Assembly (NCBI RefSeq): GCF_001423405.1
Contig: NZ_LMNS01000001.1
Coordinates: forward strand, 563,384-627,383
Length of the DNA stretch: 64,000 nt
DNA from: Methylobacterium sp. Leaf123
GTDB taxonomy: Bacteria > Pseudomonadota > Alphaproteobacteria > Rhizobiales > Beijerinckiaceae
Direction: 5' to 3'
Part shown: piece by piece, positions 8,388 through 19,833 of the stretch
Position numbering within the stretch: position 1 is the first letter of the stretch
Layout: each line of letters starts with the position of its first letter
Program-made: the position numbers and the translations under genes
Notes under the pieces: generated by a model
Told to the model about the DNA's origin: nothing
The model's database searches: none
The model's input: the letters and a program-made list of their open reading frames with translations, nothing else

Positions 8388-9622
8388 GAATCTGTTTCGT
8401 CAGCCGCCGCTACTTTCCGGCGATCTCCGGCATGAGCGTCTATGCGCAGAACCTCCTGCGCGAGGTGGCGGGGGCCGGCCACGACGTGACGATGATCTCG
8501 CAATATCGCGGCGACGAATTCGGTACGCGGGTCTATGGCGGCGGCCCGCCGCCCGCCGTGCCCGGCGTCCACGTCATCGGCCTCGAACAGAAGGGCGAGC
8601 AGGAGGGCGGGGATTTCGAGCGCGACATCGATGAGATCGTCGCGACGATCTGCGCCGAGCACGCCAGGAAGCCGTTCGACGTGCTGCATGCGCAATACGG
8701 CTACCCGACCGGCTGGGCGGTGTTGCTCGCCGGCAAGCGTCTCGGCGTGCCGACAATCGTCTCGATCCAGGGCGGCGACGGCCACTGGGTCGGCTCCTGC
8801 TGCGAGACGCATCGCCGCGCGATGGTCGAGGTGCTGGCCCATGCCAACGCCCTGCTGATCGGCGGGCAATCCTTCCTGAAAGAGGTCTGCGACCGGCTCG
8901 GCTCCGATCCCACTCGCTTCACCATCGTCCCCGGCGCCGTCGATACCGCCCGCTTCACCCCCGGCGAGCGTTTTCAGGCCGAGCGCGAGGATGAGGAGCC
9001 GGTGCGGCTGCTCTACCACGGCCGGGTCGACCGCCGGAAAGGCGTGCTCGATTTCCTCGACGCCCTGGAGCGGCTTTGGGAGGCCGGCGTGCCATTCGAC
9101 GCGACGATCTCCGGCATCGGGCCGGATGTCGACTCCGCCCGCGCGAAAGCGGACGCCATCGGCTTCACCTCGGCCCAGGTCCGCTTCACCGGTTACGCCG
9201 ACTACGACACCGTGCCGGACCTCTACCGCGAGGCCGACGTCTTCGTTTCGCCGACCTACGCGGAGGGCTTCTCGAACACGATTCTGGAGGCGATGGCCGC
9301 TGGGCTCGCGGTGGTCTCGACCCACTCCGTCGGCGTCTCGGATTGCCTGCGGGACGAAGAGAACGGCCTGCTGGTCAATCCCGGTGACGTGCGGGCGCTC
9401 ACCGCCGCCCTTCGTCGGGTTCTGGAGGACGACGATTTGCGCCAGCGTCTCGCCGAGGCCGGATTGGAGGAGTGCCGCCGGGTCTATTCCTGGACCGCTG
9501 TCGGCCGGCAGATCATGGATGTCTATGCGCAGGTCGCCGGGGAGCGCCCGCACACGGATGTCCCGGACACGCTGCCGATCGACGCCGATTGCCGCTTCCG
9601 CAAGGAACCGCACCTGCTGTGA
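8384..9622 (+). CDS. Glycosyltransferase family 4 (GT-B, MshA/BshA-like)
   Basis: 412 residues. It starts RICFVSRRYFPAISGMSVYA, the acceptor-side glycine-rich loop of GT4 enzymes. The donor side has LLYHGRVDRRKGVLDFLDAL and the EX7E motif in AEGFSNTILEAMAAGLAVV near residue 300. GT4 retaining enzymes use nucleotide sugars; MshA joins GlcNAc to inositol 3-phosphate in mycothiol synthesis and BshA joins it to malate in bacillithiol synthesis. The same operon holds an inositol-3-phosphate synthase and a PIG-L deacetylase, so an inositol acceptor is a reasonable inference. Its stop overlaps the next start (GTGA). Confidence 0.88.
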   Translation: MRICFVSRRYFPAISGMSVYAQNLLREVAGAGHDVTMISQYRGDEFGTRVYGGGPPPAVPGVHVIGLEQKGEQEGGDFERDIDEIVATICAEHARKPFDVLHAQYGYPTGWAVLLAGKRLGVPTIVSIQGGDGHWVGSCCETHRRAMVEVLAHANALLIGGQSFLKEVCDRLGSDPTRFTIVPGAVDTARFTPGERFQAEREDEEPVRLLYHGRVDRRKGVLDFLDALERLWEAGVPFDATISGIGPDVDSARAKADAIGFTSAQVRFTGYADYDTVPDLYREADVFVSPTYAEGFSNTILEAMAAGLAVVSTHSVGVSDCLRDEENGLLVNPGDVRALTAALRRVLEDDDLRQRLAEAGLEECRRVYSWTAVGRQIMDVYAQVAGERPHTDVPDTLPIDADCRFRKEPHLL

Positions 9623-10380
9623 CGCGCACCGCACTCGCCATCTCGCCGCATCTCGACGATGCGGTTTTCTCGGCCGGCGGCACGCTGGCGCGGCTGGCCG
9701 CGCAGGGCTGGCAGGTCGTCATGGCGACGATCTTCACGGCCTCGGTGAGGGATCCAGGCGGCTTCGCCCTGGCGTGCCAGCTCGATAAGGGGCTGGCGCC
9801 GGAGGTCGATTACATGGCCCTGCGCCGCGAGGAGGATCGGGCGGCGGCCCGTGCGCTCGGCATCGACGAGCCGGTCCACCTGCCGTTCCGGGAGGCGCCG
9901 CATCGCGGCTATGCGTCGGCACCCGAATTGTTCGCCGCGCTTCACCCCGACGACCGGATCGGCGCCAACCTCGCCGACGCCTTCGAGCGGTTGGTGGCTG
10001 ATACCCGGCCCGACCTGATCCTCGCGCCGCAGGCGGTCGGCGGCCATGTCGATCACGTTCAGGTCGTGCGCGCCTTCCGCGCCGCGCAGCCGCCCCTGCC
10101 GGTGCTGTGGTGGCGCGACTTCCCCTACACGGTGCGCAGCGCCGAGCCGAAAGAGCCGCTGCGGGCGATCTTCGCGCCTTGGCCCGAGCAGGTGGTGTGC
10201 CTCGATTCGGAGGCCGAGCACCGCAAGGCGGAAGCCTGCGCCGCCTATGGGTCGCAGATCGGCTTCCAGTTCGGCGGGGTCGAGGGCTTGCGCACGCGGC
10301 TCGCCGCCGAGGACGGCGTTGAACGCTTCCGCTTGCAGGGCCGGGTGCCGGCCGATCTGCGCGATGCCGGCTTCGCCTGA
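9619..10380 (+). CDS. PIG-L family (LmbE-like) deacetylase
   Basis: 253 residues from a GTG start that overlaps the glycosyltransferase stop. The zinc site is visible as SPHLDDAVFSAGG near residues 9-21 (the PHxDD motif) and HVDH near residue 144. PIG-L proteins remove N-acetyl groups from GlcNAc-containing conjugates, as MshB does with GlcNAc-inositol and BshB with GlcNAc-malate. Placement directly after a GT4 gene reproduces that two-step logic: attach GlcNAc, then expose the amine. No cysteine ligase resembling MshC or BshC is found nearby. Confidence 0.88.
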   Translation: MTRTALAISPHLDDAVFSAGGTLARLAAQGWQVVMATIFTASVRDPGGFALACQLDKGLAPEVDYMALRREEDRAAARALGIDEPVHLPFREAPHRGYASAPELFAALHPDDRIGANLADAFERLVADTRPDLILAPQAVGGHVDHVQVVRAFRAAQPPLPVLWWRDFPYTVRSAEPKEPLRAIFAPWPEQVVCLDSEAEHRKAEACAAYGSQIGFQFGGVEGLRTRLAAEDGVERFRLQGRVPADLRDAGFA

Positions 10381-10990
10381 CGCGCCGAAGAGCCTGCGCG
10401 ATTCCACCTGCCTCGACGCGCGCCGGGCGATGGCCGACGCGCCGCATGTCCGGCCCCTGCGCGCCTTCGCCCAAGCCATCGCCGCCGAGCGGGGCGCCGC
10501 CGTACCCGATCCCGATCCGCTCGATGGCGGCGTGGGGGCGCGGCTGCTCCTGCTTCTCGAGACGCCGGGCCCCTCGATTGGCCGCACGGGGTTCGTCTCC
10601 CGCGACAATCCGACCGGCACCGCCGCCAACCTGTTCCGCTTCCTCGCCGAGGCCGGGATCGCGCGGCGCGACACGCTGATCTGGAACGCCGTGCCCTGGG
10701 TCATCCATGCGCCCGGTGCCCTCAACCGCGCGCCCCGCCGATCGGAAGCTGCCGCCGCCGCGCCATACTTCGCCCCGCTGCTCGCGCTCCTGCCGCGGCT
10801 TGCCGTGGTCGTCCCGGCCGGGCGCTTCGCGCGCGCGGCGTCGGCGCCGCTCTCCGCCTTGCGACCGGAACTGCCGATGGTGGCGATTCCCCACCCGAGC
10901 CCGACCTATGTCTGCACCGCGCCCGCTGTGCGCGAGCGCATCCTGGCGGGGCTGGCACAGGCGGCCGCGCATCTGGCTGCGGCGCCATGA
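10364..10990 (+). CDS. Uracil-DNA glycosylase superfamily protein
   Basis: 208 residues; the start lies 17 bases inside the deacetylase gene. The fold is suggested by LLLETPGPSIGRTGFVSRDN, NPTGTAANLFRFL, WNAVPW and the C-terminal HPSPTYV, matching the order of UDG superfamily motifs (substrate pocket, then the His-containing loop). Motif 1 lacks the usual GExPG form, so it may not be a standard family 4 or 5 enzyme. An internal ATG at 10430 is an alternative start. It could be an unrelated repair gene or part of the upstream pathway; the sequence does not decide. Confidence 0.7.
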   Translation: MPASPDAPKSLRDSTCLDARRAMADAPHVRPLRAFAQAIAAERGAAVPDPDPLDGGVGARLLLLLETPGPSIGRTGFVSRDNPTGTAANLFRFLAEAGIARRDTLIWNAVPWVIHAPGALNRAPRRSEAAAAAPYFAPLLALLPRLAVVVPAGRFARAASAPLSALRPELPMVAIPHPSPTYVCTAPAVRERILAGLAQAAAHLAAAP

Positions 10991-11177
10991 CGGTCGGAAT
11001 GAAGTGATTTCGGCCGCATTCCCGGTGCAGGGCTTCCCCATGCTGGCGGCCCTTCGCTGGCCTTTGGCGGTCGAAGCCCCTAAATGCCGCCTGGGCGGTT
11101 CGGGACCGACACCGCCCGGGACGATCCGCGCCGAATACACCCTGCGGTCGACCAGCGGAGGCGGACCCCGTTCTCAC

Positions 11178-12233
11178 ATGAAACCTGCCGGGAAGCACAG
11201 GATGGTCACGGAGGCCGAGGCGGCCGACGCGGACCGCGAGGCTGATGCCGGATCGAAGCAGGCATCGAAGCGCGGGCGCTATGCCTGGATCGGCACGATC
11301 GCCAGCCTTATCCTCATCGTTTCCTCGCTCGGCGTTCTGTGGAAGCTCTCGGCCGAGATCAGTTGGGCCGAGCTGCAGGCGGCCTTCACGGCGGTGGCGG
11401 CGACACAGCTCAGCGAAGCCTTCCTGTTCGTGGCGGTCAGCTACTTGTTCTTGACCTGCTACGACGCGCTCGCCCTGCGCCAGCTTCGGATCAAGCTGCC
11501 CTACCGCATCACGGCGCTCGCCTCCTTCACGAGCTACGCCGTGAGCTTCACCCTCGGCTTCCCGCTCATCACCGCGGCGACGATCCGCTACTGGATCTAC
11601 TCGAAGCGCGGGTTGTCGGCGGCCAAGATCGCCGCGCTGACGGTGATCGCCGGCTTCACCTTCTGGCTCGGCATGGGGGTGGTGCTCGGCTTCAGCCTCA
11701 TCATCGAGGCGGGCCAGCTCGCGAGCCTCACCTTCAAGAGCATCGGCGTCAACACCACCGCGCGCCTCAATCAGATCCTCGGATTCGGTACGCTCGGGCT
11801 GGTGCTCGGCTATCTCGCCTGGGTCTCGGTCAAGCGGCGCTACATCAAGGTGCGCCATTGGCAGCTCGAATTGCCGGGCGCCACGGTGTCGTTCAGCCAG
11901 ATGGTGGTCGGCATCGGCGATGTCTGCGCGGCGGCGGCCGTGCTCTACATGCTGATGCCCGAGGGCCTGAACCTCCCCTTCACGACCTTCCTGGCGATCT
12001 ACGTGCTCGCCGCGATGCTCGGCATCGCCTCCAACGCGCCGGGCGGCATCGGCGTGTTCGAAGCTACGATCCTGCTCGCTTTGTCCTACCTGCCGCGCGA
12101 GTCGGTGCTCGGCTCGCTGCTGCTGTTCCGGGTCTGCTACTACCTCGTTCCCTTCGCCCTCGCCTTGGTGATGCTCGGAATCTACGAGGCGATGCAGCGT
12201 TTGCGGCGCCGGGCGGCCGCGAACGACCCGTGA
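11178..12233 (+). CDS. UPF0104 / lysylphosphatidylglycerol synthase-like membrane protein
   Basis: 351 residues with a charged N-terminus, then about seven or eight membrane segments beginning at TIASLILIVSSLGVLW. Family hallmarks are FTSYAVSFTLGFPLITAAT and IASNAPGGIGVFEATILLAL, the latter typical of the flippase domain of MprF-like proteins and UPF0104. There is no soluble aminoacyl-transferase domain, so lipid lysylation is not expected; lipid or polyprenyl translocation is the usual guess. The start may be 11178 or the ATG at 11202. The 187 bases upstream contain no gene and no clear promoter. It could export or anchor a product of the upstream cluster, which is an inference from position only. 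Confidence 0.82.
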   Translation: MKPAGKHRMVTEAEAADADREADAGSKQASKRGRYAWIGTIASLILIVSSLGVLWKLSAEISWAELQAAFTAVAATQLSEAFLFVAVSYLFLTCYDALALRQLRIKLPYRITALASFTSYAVSFTLGFPLITAATIRYWIYSKRGLSAAKIAALTVIAGFTFWLGMGVVLGFSLIIEAGQLASLTFKSIGVNTTARLNQILGFGTLGLVLGYLAWVSVKRRYIKVRHWQLELPGATVSFSQMVVGIGDVCAAAAVLYMLMPEGLNLPFTTFLAIYVLAAMLGIASNAPGGIGVFEATILLALSYLPRESVLGSLLLFRVCYYLVPFALALVMLGIYEAMQRLRRRAAANDP

Positions 12234-12256
12234 TCCGGCCGGTCATCTAGCCCGAC

Positions 12257-13549
12257 ATGCTGAGCAATCCGGCCCGCCCTCTGTGGCTCGGCGTCACCCT
12301 GGCCGTGGCCGTGATTGTTTTCGCGGAAGCGATCGGTGGCACGGTTGATGCCGCCCTGATCGTCTCCGCCAGCCTTGCTCTTTTCATCGGCGGGCTCATC
12401 GGGCGCCGTAGGCAGGGGCCGGCTCTCCAGCAGTCCGAGGCGGGCCCACCGCGCCGCCACACCATCGCCGAGGCGCTGCTGGCGAACATCCCCGACCCCG
12501 TCATCCTGGTCGATCGCCGGGTGGTGGTGATGGAGGCCAACCCGGCCGCCCGGCGGCTGCTGCCGGGGCTGAAGCTGCGCCATCCGCTCTCCTTCTCCCT
12601 GCGCGCGCCCGACGTGCTCGACGGCATCGAGGAAGTGCTGCGCACCGGCTCGGCCGTGCGGACCGAGTACGCGACCCGTGTGCCGACCGAGCGCACCTTC
12701 GAGGTGCAGATCGGCGCCCTGCCGATGTCCGACATGCCCGGCGGCGGCGAAGCGAACGTTGTGCTGTTCCTGCGCGACCTCACCGAGGCACGCCGCCTGG
12801 AAGCGATGCGGGTCGATTTCGTCGCCAATGCCAGCCACGAACTGCGCACGCCGCTCGCCGCCCTTCTCGGTTTCATCGAAACCCTTCAGGGTCCCGCCCG
12901 AGACGATGCCCGCGCCCGCGAGCAGTTCCTCGGCATCATGCGCACCCAGGCCCAGCGCATGACCGGGCTGATCGACGACCTGCTCTCGCTCTCGCGCATC
13001 GAGCTGCGCGAGCACGTCGTGCCGACCCGGATGGTCGATCTCGGCCGCATCGCCCGTCAGATGGTCGACATGCAGGCGCCGCTCGCACTCAAACGCGGTG
13101 TCACGCTGAGCGTCGAGCGGCCCGAGATCCCGCTCCCCGTCCTCGGGGATCGCGACGAGCTACTGCGCGTCATCGAGAATCTCGTGGAGAACGCGGTGAA
13201 GTATGGCGGCAGCGGCGGCGTGGTCGTCGTGTCGCTCCACCGCGTCGAGGGTTTGGACGGGCGCGGGGCCCGAATCGAGCTGCGGGTGCGCGATGAGGGG
13301 CCCGGCATTGCGGCCGAGCATATCCCGCGGCTGACCGAGCGCTTCTACCGGGTCGACACGGCCTCGAGCCGGGAGCAGGGCGGGACCGGGCTCGGGCTCG
13401 CCATCGTCAAGCACACGCTCAACCGCCACCGGGGCAAGCTCATCATCGAGAGCGAACCGGGGCAGGGCACCACGGTGCGGGTCAGCCTGCCGGAGCATCG
13501 GCCCGATACCGAGAACACGATGCCGGACGAGATGCCCGTACGGGATTAG
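12257..13549 (+). CDS. phoR: PhoR-like sensor histidine kinase
   Basis: 430 residues. There are two closely spaced N-terminal hydrophobic segments, then a PAS-like domain (NIPDPVILVDRRVVVMEAN), the dimerisation box FVANASHELRTPLAAL with the phospho-accepting His near residue 197, and the ATPase blocks NLVENAVKY, DEGPGIAAEH and GGTGLGLAIVKH. The layout matches PhoR, which phosphorylates PhoB when phosphate is short. No phoB, pst or phoU gene follows within the window, so the kinase stands alone here and the PhoR name rests on domain pattern. The gene starts 23 bases after the UPF0104 stop. Confidence 0.82.
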   Translation: MLSNPARPLWLGVTLAVAVIVFAEAIGGTVDAALIVSASLALFIGGLIGRRRQGPALQQSEAGPPRRHTIAEALLANIPDPVILVDRRVVVMEANPAARRLLPGLKLRHPLSFSLRAPDVLDGIEEVLRTGSAVRTEYATRVPTERTFEVQIGALPMSDMPGGGEANVVLFLRDLTEARRLEAMRVDFVANASHELRTPLAALLGFIETLQGPARDDARAREQFLGIMRTQAQRMTGLIDDLLSLSRIELREHVVPTRMVDLGRIARQMVDMQAPLALKRGVTLSVERPEIPLPVLGDRDELLRVIENLVENAVKYGGSGGVVVVSLHRVEGLDGRGARIELRVRDEGPGIAAEHIPRLTERFYRVDTASSREQGGTGLGLAIVKHTLNRHRGKLIIESEPGQGTTVRVSLPEHRPDTENTMPDEMPVRD

Positions 13550-13676
13550 CAGACGACCCCACGGGAACGGTATGCAATCGGCCCCGTTGGCCGGGAAAAC
13601 TCGTTTGATGCGGTCCCGGTGGGTGGACATCGCTCGATCCGCGAGACGTGCCGGCCAAAAACGCCCGGCCCACCCC

Positions 13677-13707
13677 TTGACCTTCCCATGATGGGAAGGA
13701 CCATTTG
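13677..13707 (+). promoter_or_regulatory. CueR/HmrR-type copper-responsive promoter of copA
   Basis: TTGACC (13677-13682) serves as the -35 box and overlaps the perfect 19-bp dyad CCTTCCCATGATGGGAAGG (13681-13699). A 19-bp spacer leads to a weak -10, CATTTG, at 13702-13707. The long spacer and the CCTTCC/GGAAGG arms are the signature of MerR-family copper regulators such as CueR and HmrR. The regulator gene lies downstream of copA. Confidence 0.8.
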
Positions 13708-13714
13708 AGGGGGC

Positions 13715-16209
<2,495 letters not shown>

Positions 16210-16213
<4 letters not shown>

Positions 16214-16641
16214 GCGTCACCATCGGCGAGGCGGCCCGCGCCACCGGTGTCTCGGCCAAGATGATCCGCTACTACGAGGAGACGGGTCTGCTCGGCCCCG
16301 CGGGACGGACCGCCGCCGGCTACCGCGTCTACAGCGAGCCCGACCTGCACGCCCTGCGTTTCGTGCGCCGCGCCCGCGACCTCGGCTTCTCGATGCGGGA
16401 GATCGCCGACCTCCTGGCCCTCTGGCACGACCGCTCCCGCGCCAGCGGGGCGGTCAAGGCTGTGGCGCTCGACCATGTCGCCGACCTGCGCCGCCGCATC
16501 GGCGAATTGGAGGCGATGGCCCGCACCCTCGAACATCTGGCCGAGCGCTGCTGCGGCGACGACCGGCCGGATTGCCCGATCCTCGATGATCTGGCGGGCG
16601 GAGCGGGGCCTGAACTCGCGGAGGCGAGCGTCGGCGAATGA
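16210..16641 (+). CDS. cueR: MerR-family copper regulator (CueR/HmrR)
   Basis: 143 residues. The N-terminal helix-turn-helix reads [20 protein letters not shown], followed by the MerR wing [11 protein letters not shown] long dimerisation helix leads to the metal loop, where Cys residues in [16 protein letters not shown] match the paired-cysteine Cu(I) site of CueR and HmrR. These proteins underwind 19-bp-spacer promoters when Cu(I) binds. The gene overlaps copA by ATGA, so it would be made with its target and act on the 13677-13707 promoter. Confidence 0.9.
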
Positions 16642-16750
16642 GGCGAGGATGACTGCGAGGGCCACCGCTTTCGTGTGATCGGCCTGAGGCTTGGCCGTTG
16701 ACCCCGTCTTGGCCTTCTGCTTGCTGGAACCCACCGGAAAGGTTGGATCC

Positions 16751-17926
16751 ATGCCCGTCATCGACCGCATCGCCGATCTGTCGGAGGAGATCACCGCTTG
16801 GCGGCACGATCTCCACGCCCATCCGGAGCTCCAATACGACGTCCACCGCACCGCCGGTTTCGTGGCGGACAAGCTGCGCGCTTTCGGCTGCGATGAGGTC
16901 GTCACCGGCATCGGCCGCACCGGCGTCGTCGGGGTGATCCGCGGGCGGGCGCACGGCTCCAACCGCGCGATCGGCCTGCGCGCCGACATGGACGCCTTGC
17001 CGATCCAGGAGATCCGCGACCTTCCCTACCGCTCGATCGCGCCGGGCAAGATGCACGCCTGCGGCCATGACGGGCACACCGCCATGCTGCTCGGCGCCGC
17101 GAAATACCTCGCCGAGACCCGCGATTTCGATGGCCGCGCCGTGCTGATCTTCCAGCCGGCCGAGGAGGGCGGCGGCGGCGGCGAGGCGATGGTGCAGGAT
17201 GGGATGATGGAGCGCTTCGGCGTCGAGTCGGTCTACGGCCTGCACAACGTCCCCGGCCAGCCGCTCGGCACCTTCGCGATCCGTCCGGGCCCGATCATGG
17301 CCTCCACCGACCGTTTCACGATTTGGATCGAGGGCCGGGGCGGGCACGCGGCCCTGCCGCAGGCGGCGGTCGATACGGTGCTGGTCGGGAGCCACATCGT
17401 CGTCACCCTGCAATCCATCGTTGCCCGCAACATCGATCCGCTCGATTCGGCGGTGGTCTCCGTTTGCGCGGTCGATGCGGGCGAGGCGTTCAACGTGCTG
17501 CCGCAGACGGCGGAGCTGCGCGGCACCATGCGGGCGCTGACGCCAGCTGTCCGCGACCTGATGCGCGAACGGCTCGCGGCCATCGCGGAGAACGTCGCCC
17601 TGGCCTTCGGCGCCCGCGCGAACATCGATTTCGCCAGCGGCTACCCGGCGACCGAGAACCATCCGGCCGAGACCGACTTCATGGCCGATGTCGCCGCGCA
17701 GGTCGTGGGCCAGGATCGGGTGGAGCGGGACGTGGCCCCGATGATGGCGGCTGAGGATTTCTCCTACATGCTGGCCCATCGGCCCGGCGCCTACATCTTC
17801 ATGGGCAACGGCCCCTCCGCCGGCCTCCACCACCCGGAATACGATTTCAGCGACGCCGCCATCCCCTACGGCGCCTCGCTCTGGGCACGGATCATCGAGA
17901 CGGGGCTGCCAGCGCAAGAACGGTAG
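16751..17926 (+). CDS. M20-family amidohydrolase (hippurate hydrolase-like)
   Basis: 391 residues. Metal-binding motifs are HACGHDGH near residues 101-108, the PAEEGGGGG block with the catalytic Glu near residue 137, and a His in the C-terminal GLHHPEYDF. The lid domain begins around IWIEGRGGHAALPQ. This is the IAA-amino-acid hydrolase/HipO branch, which cleaves N-acyl amino acids. The in-frame sequence from 16691 has no good start; ATG at 16751 gives a normal N-terminus. It stands 109 bases after cueR and converges on the chemoreceptor gene. The natural substrate cannot be read from sequence. Confidence 0.88.
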   Translation: MPVIDRIADLSEEITAWRHDLHAHPELQYDVHRTAGFVADKLRAFGCDEVVTGIGRTGVVGVIRGRAHGSNRAIGLRADMDALPIQEIRDLPYRSIAPGKMHACGHDGHTAMLLGAAKYLAETRDFDGRAVLIFQPAEEGGGGGEAMVQDGMMERFGVESVYGLHNVPGQPLGTFAIRPGPIMASTDRFTIWIEGRGGHAALPQAAVDTVLVGSHIVVTLQSIVARNIDPLDSAVVSVCAVDAGEAFNVLPQTAELRGTMRALTPAVRDLMRERLAAIAENVALAFGARANIDFASGYPATENHPAETDFMADVAAQVVGQDRVERDVAPMMAAEDFSYMLAHRPGAYIFMGNGPSAGLHHPEYDFSDAAIPYGASLWARIIETGLPAQER

Positions 17927-17995
17927 CTCTGAGGGCAGCAAGCCGCGCGCCCGGTGAAGCGCGCCTCCTGCGGTGGCCGCGACGGAGCGGATGCC

Positions 17996-19675
17996 TCAGG
18001 CGGCATGCACCCGCTTCAGGAACGTCCCGATCGCACGTTGAAGCGCGGCGCTGCCATCACCGACCCGCTCGGCCCCGGAGCGGACGTCGTCGGAACACTC
18101 CTCGTTGGAGACGGCCGCGGCGCGGACTTCCGCGATGCTCAGCGACACCGTGCGGGCATCCGCTGCGGCCCCGGCGATGGCGCACGCGATTTCGTGGCTG
18201 GCCTGCCCCTGCTGCTCGGCCGCCACCGCGACCTCCGCGGCGATGAGGCTGAGCTGCGCGATCGTTTGCCCGATCTCCTCGATGGCACCGCCCGTGCCGC
18301 CCGCCGCCTGCTGGATCGCCGCGATCTGGGCCGCAATCCGGTCGGTCGCCATGGCGGTCTGGCCGGCGAGCGCCTTCACCTCGCCGGCCACCACCGCGAA
18401 GCCGCGACCGGCCTCGCCCGCGCGGGCGGCTTCGATCGTGGCGTTCAGGGCCAGAAGGTTGGTCTGTTCGGCCACCGTGCGAATCAGCGTGACCACCGCG
18501 CCGACTTCGTCCACAGCGCGCGACAGGGTCACCACCGTCGTCTCCAGCCCGCGGGCATCGGTGAGCGCCGTTTCGGCGATGCGGCTGGCGTGGCGGACGC
18601 GCTCGCCGATGCTCCGGGCCGAGCCTGAGAGTTCCTCGGCCGCGCCCGCGATGCTGTCCACCACGCCCGCCGACTGATCCGAGGCGCACGCGACCTCCGC
18701 CGCGCGCTGGGTGGTGTCGCCCGCCGTCTCGCTGAGGCGGTCGGCGGCAATGCGCATCGCCTGCGCCGAGCCCGTGAGATCGGCCACCGCCCGCCGGGTC
18801 TCGTTCTCGAAATCCTGCGTCGCTGCGGCGAGGCGCATGCAGCGGGCGCTGTCCTGCGACAGCCGCTCGCGGGCCGCATCGTCGAGCCGACGCTTCTCGA
18901 TCAGCGCCGCCTGGAAGCGGGCGATGGTGCCGGCCATCTCGCCGATTTCGTCGCGGCGCGCGGTGAACGGCACCGTCTCGTCGAGCCGGTCGTCGGCGAG
19001 CACCTGCATGGTGGCTTTCAGCCGGTGGAGCGGGCGCTGGATCTGCGTTCGGATGATCCAGACCGCCGCGAGCAGGGCCAGGATGAGGGCCGCGGCCGGG
19101 GCCGCGATGAGCGTGACGAAGGCCTGGTGCTGCGCACGCGCCGCCGCCTCCCGCTGTCCGTCGAGGCGCGCGAGCACGTCGCGCCCCAGGGCCGAGATTT
19201 CCACCACCATGCGCTCGCGGTTCTTCACCGTCGCCTCGTCGCTCGCCTGGATCAGGGCGGCGCGCGGCGAGACCGCGAGACCGAGTTCGGCGGTCTCGGT
19301 CTGGTAGGCGATGAACTCCTTCACCGCGAGGTCGAGCCGGCGCCGCTTCTGCGGCGGCAAATGCCCTTCCATCGCGGACAGGAACGGCCCGCGCCCCGCT
19401 TCCACGTCACCGAGCGCCGTCTGAAGCGCGGCAAGCCGCGCCTTGGCCTCGTCGGTGTCGGATGCCGTGTAGACCGCGGTGGCCTGGACGACGGCGTGCT
19501 CGATCGCCTGCGCTAGGCCTCGGGCCTGGAGCCCGGCATTCCAGAACGATTCGGTGAGCGCGGCGCGGGTCTGCTCCTGCGACGCCTGCCGCAAGGCGAA
19601 AGCCGAGATGCCCGCTCCGACGAGGCCGAGGAGCCCGACGACCACCGCCAGTTTGAAGCCCAGAGATACGCGCAT
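17996..19675 (-). CDS. Methyl-accepting chemotaxis protein
   Basis: 559 residues. TM1 lies near residues 9-28, and a helical periplasmic domain of about 155 residues follows. TM2 ([20 protein letters not shown]) is near residues 187-207. A HAMP domain comes next, then the cytoplasmic signalling domain with the conserved tip segment [20 protein letters not shown], which contacts CheA and CheW. No CheR-docking pentapeptide is present at the C-terminus. The ligand domain is of the short four-helix-bundle type, and the ligand is unknown. The ATG at 19675 follows within six bases of a terminator-like hairpin, leaving no free ribosome-binding site. Confidence 0.9.
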   Translation of the reverse strand: MRVSLGFKLAVVVGLLGLVGAGISAFALRQASQEQTRAALTESFWNAGLQARGLAQAIEHAVVQATAVYTASDTDEAKARLAALQTALGDVEAGRGPFLSAMEGHLPPQKRRRLDLAVKEFIAYQTETAELGLAVSPRAALIQASDEATVKNRERMVVEISALGRDVLARLDGQREAAARAQHQAFVTLIAAPAAALILALLAAVWIIRTQIQRPLHRLKATMQVLADDRLDETVPFTARRDEIGEMAGTIARFQAALIEKRRLDDAARERLSQDSARCMRLAAATQDFENETRRAVADLTGSAQAMRIAADRLSETAGDTTQRAAEVACASDQSAGVVDSIAGAAEELSGSARSIGERVRHASRIAETALTDARGLETTVVTLSRAVDEVGAVVTLIRTVAEQTNLLALNATIEAARAGEAGRGFAVVAGEVKALAGQTAMATDRIAAQIAAIQQAAGGTGGAIEEIGQTIAQLSLIAAEVAVAAEQQGQASHEIACAIAGAAADARTVSLSIAEVRAAAVSNEECSDDVRSGAERVGDGSAALQRAIGTFLKRVHAA

Positions 19676-19680
19676 GAAAA

Positions 19681-19711
19681 AGCCCGCCGATCCGTAGAGT
19701 CGACGGGCTTC
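19681..19711 (-). terminator. Intrinsic-terminator-like hairpin between truB and the chemoreceptor
   Basis: On the minus strand, arms AAGCCCGTCG and CGGCGGGCTT surround an 11-base loop and run into TTTTT. It would end the rimP-truB transcript. It abuts the chemoreceptor ATG at 19675, so the U-tract lies where a ribosome-binding site should be. Confidence 0.65.
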
Positions 19712-19833
19712 TAGGGAGAGTGCATTTGCTCACAAGTTAAATGGAGCCGGCTATTCTCGATGGAAACCGACGAAGAGGCTGTATGCACTTACTTTTAGAG
19801 TGAATCGCTGGATCGATGACGCGAGCCGATCGA

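Noticed and set aside
9472..9618. Longer N-terminus for the PIG-L deacetylase
   Set aside because: The upstream in-frame region is inside the glycosyltransferase gene and lacks family residues; the GTG at 9619 places the zinc motif at the usual distance from the start.
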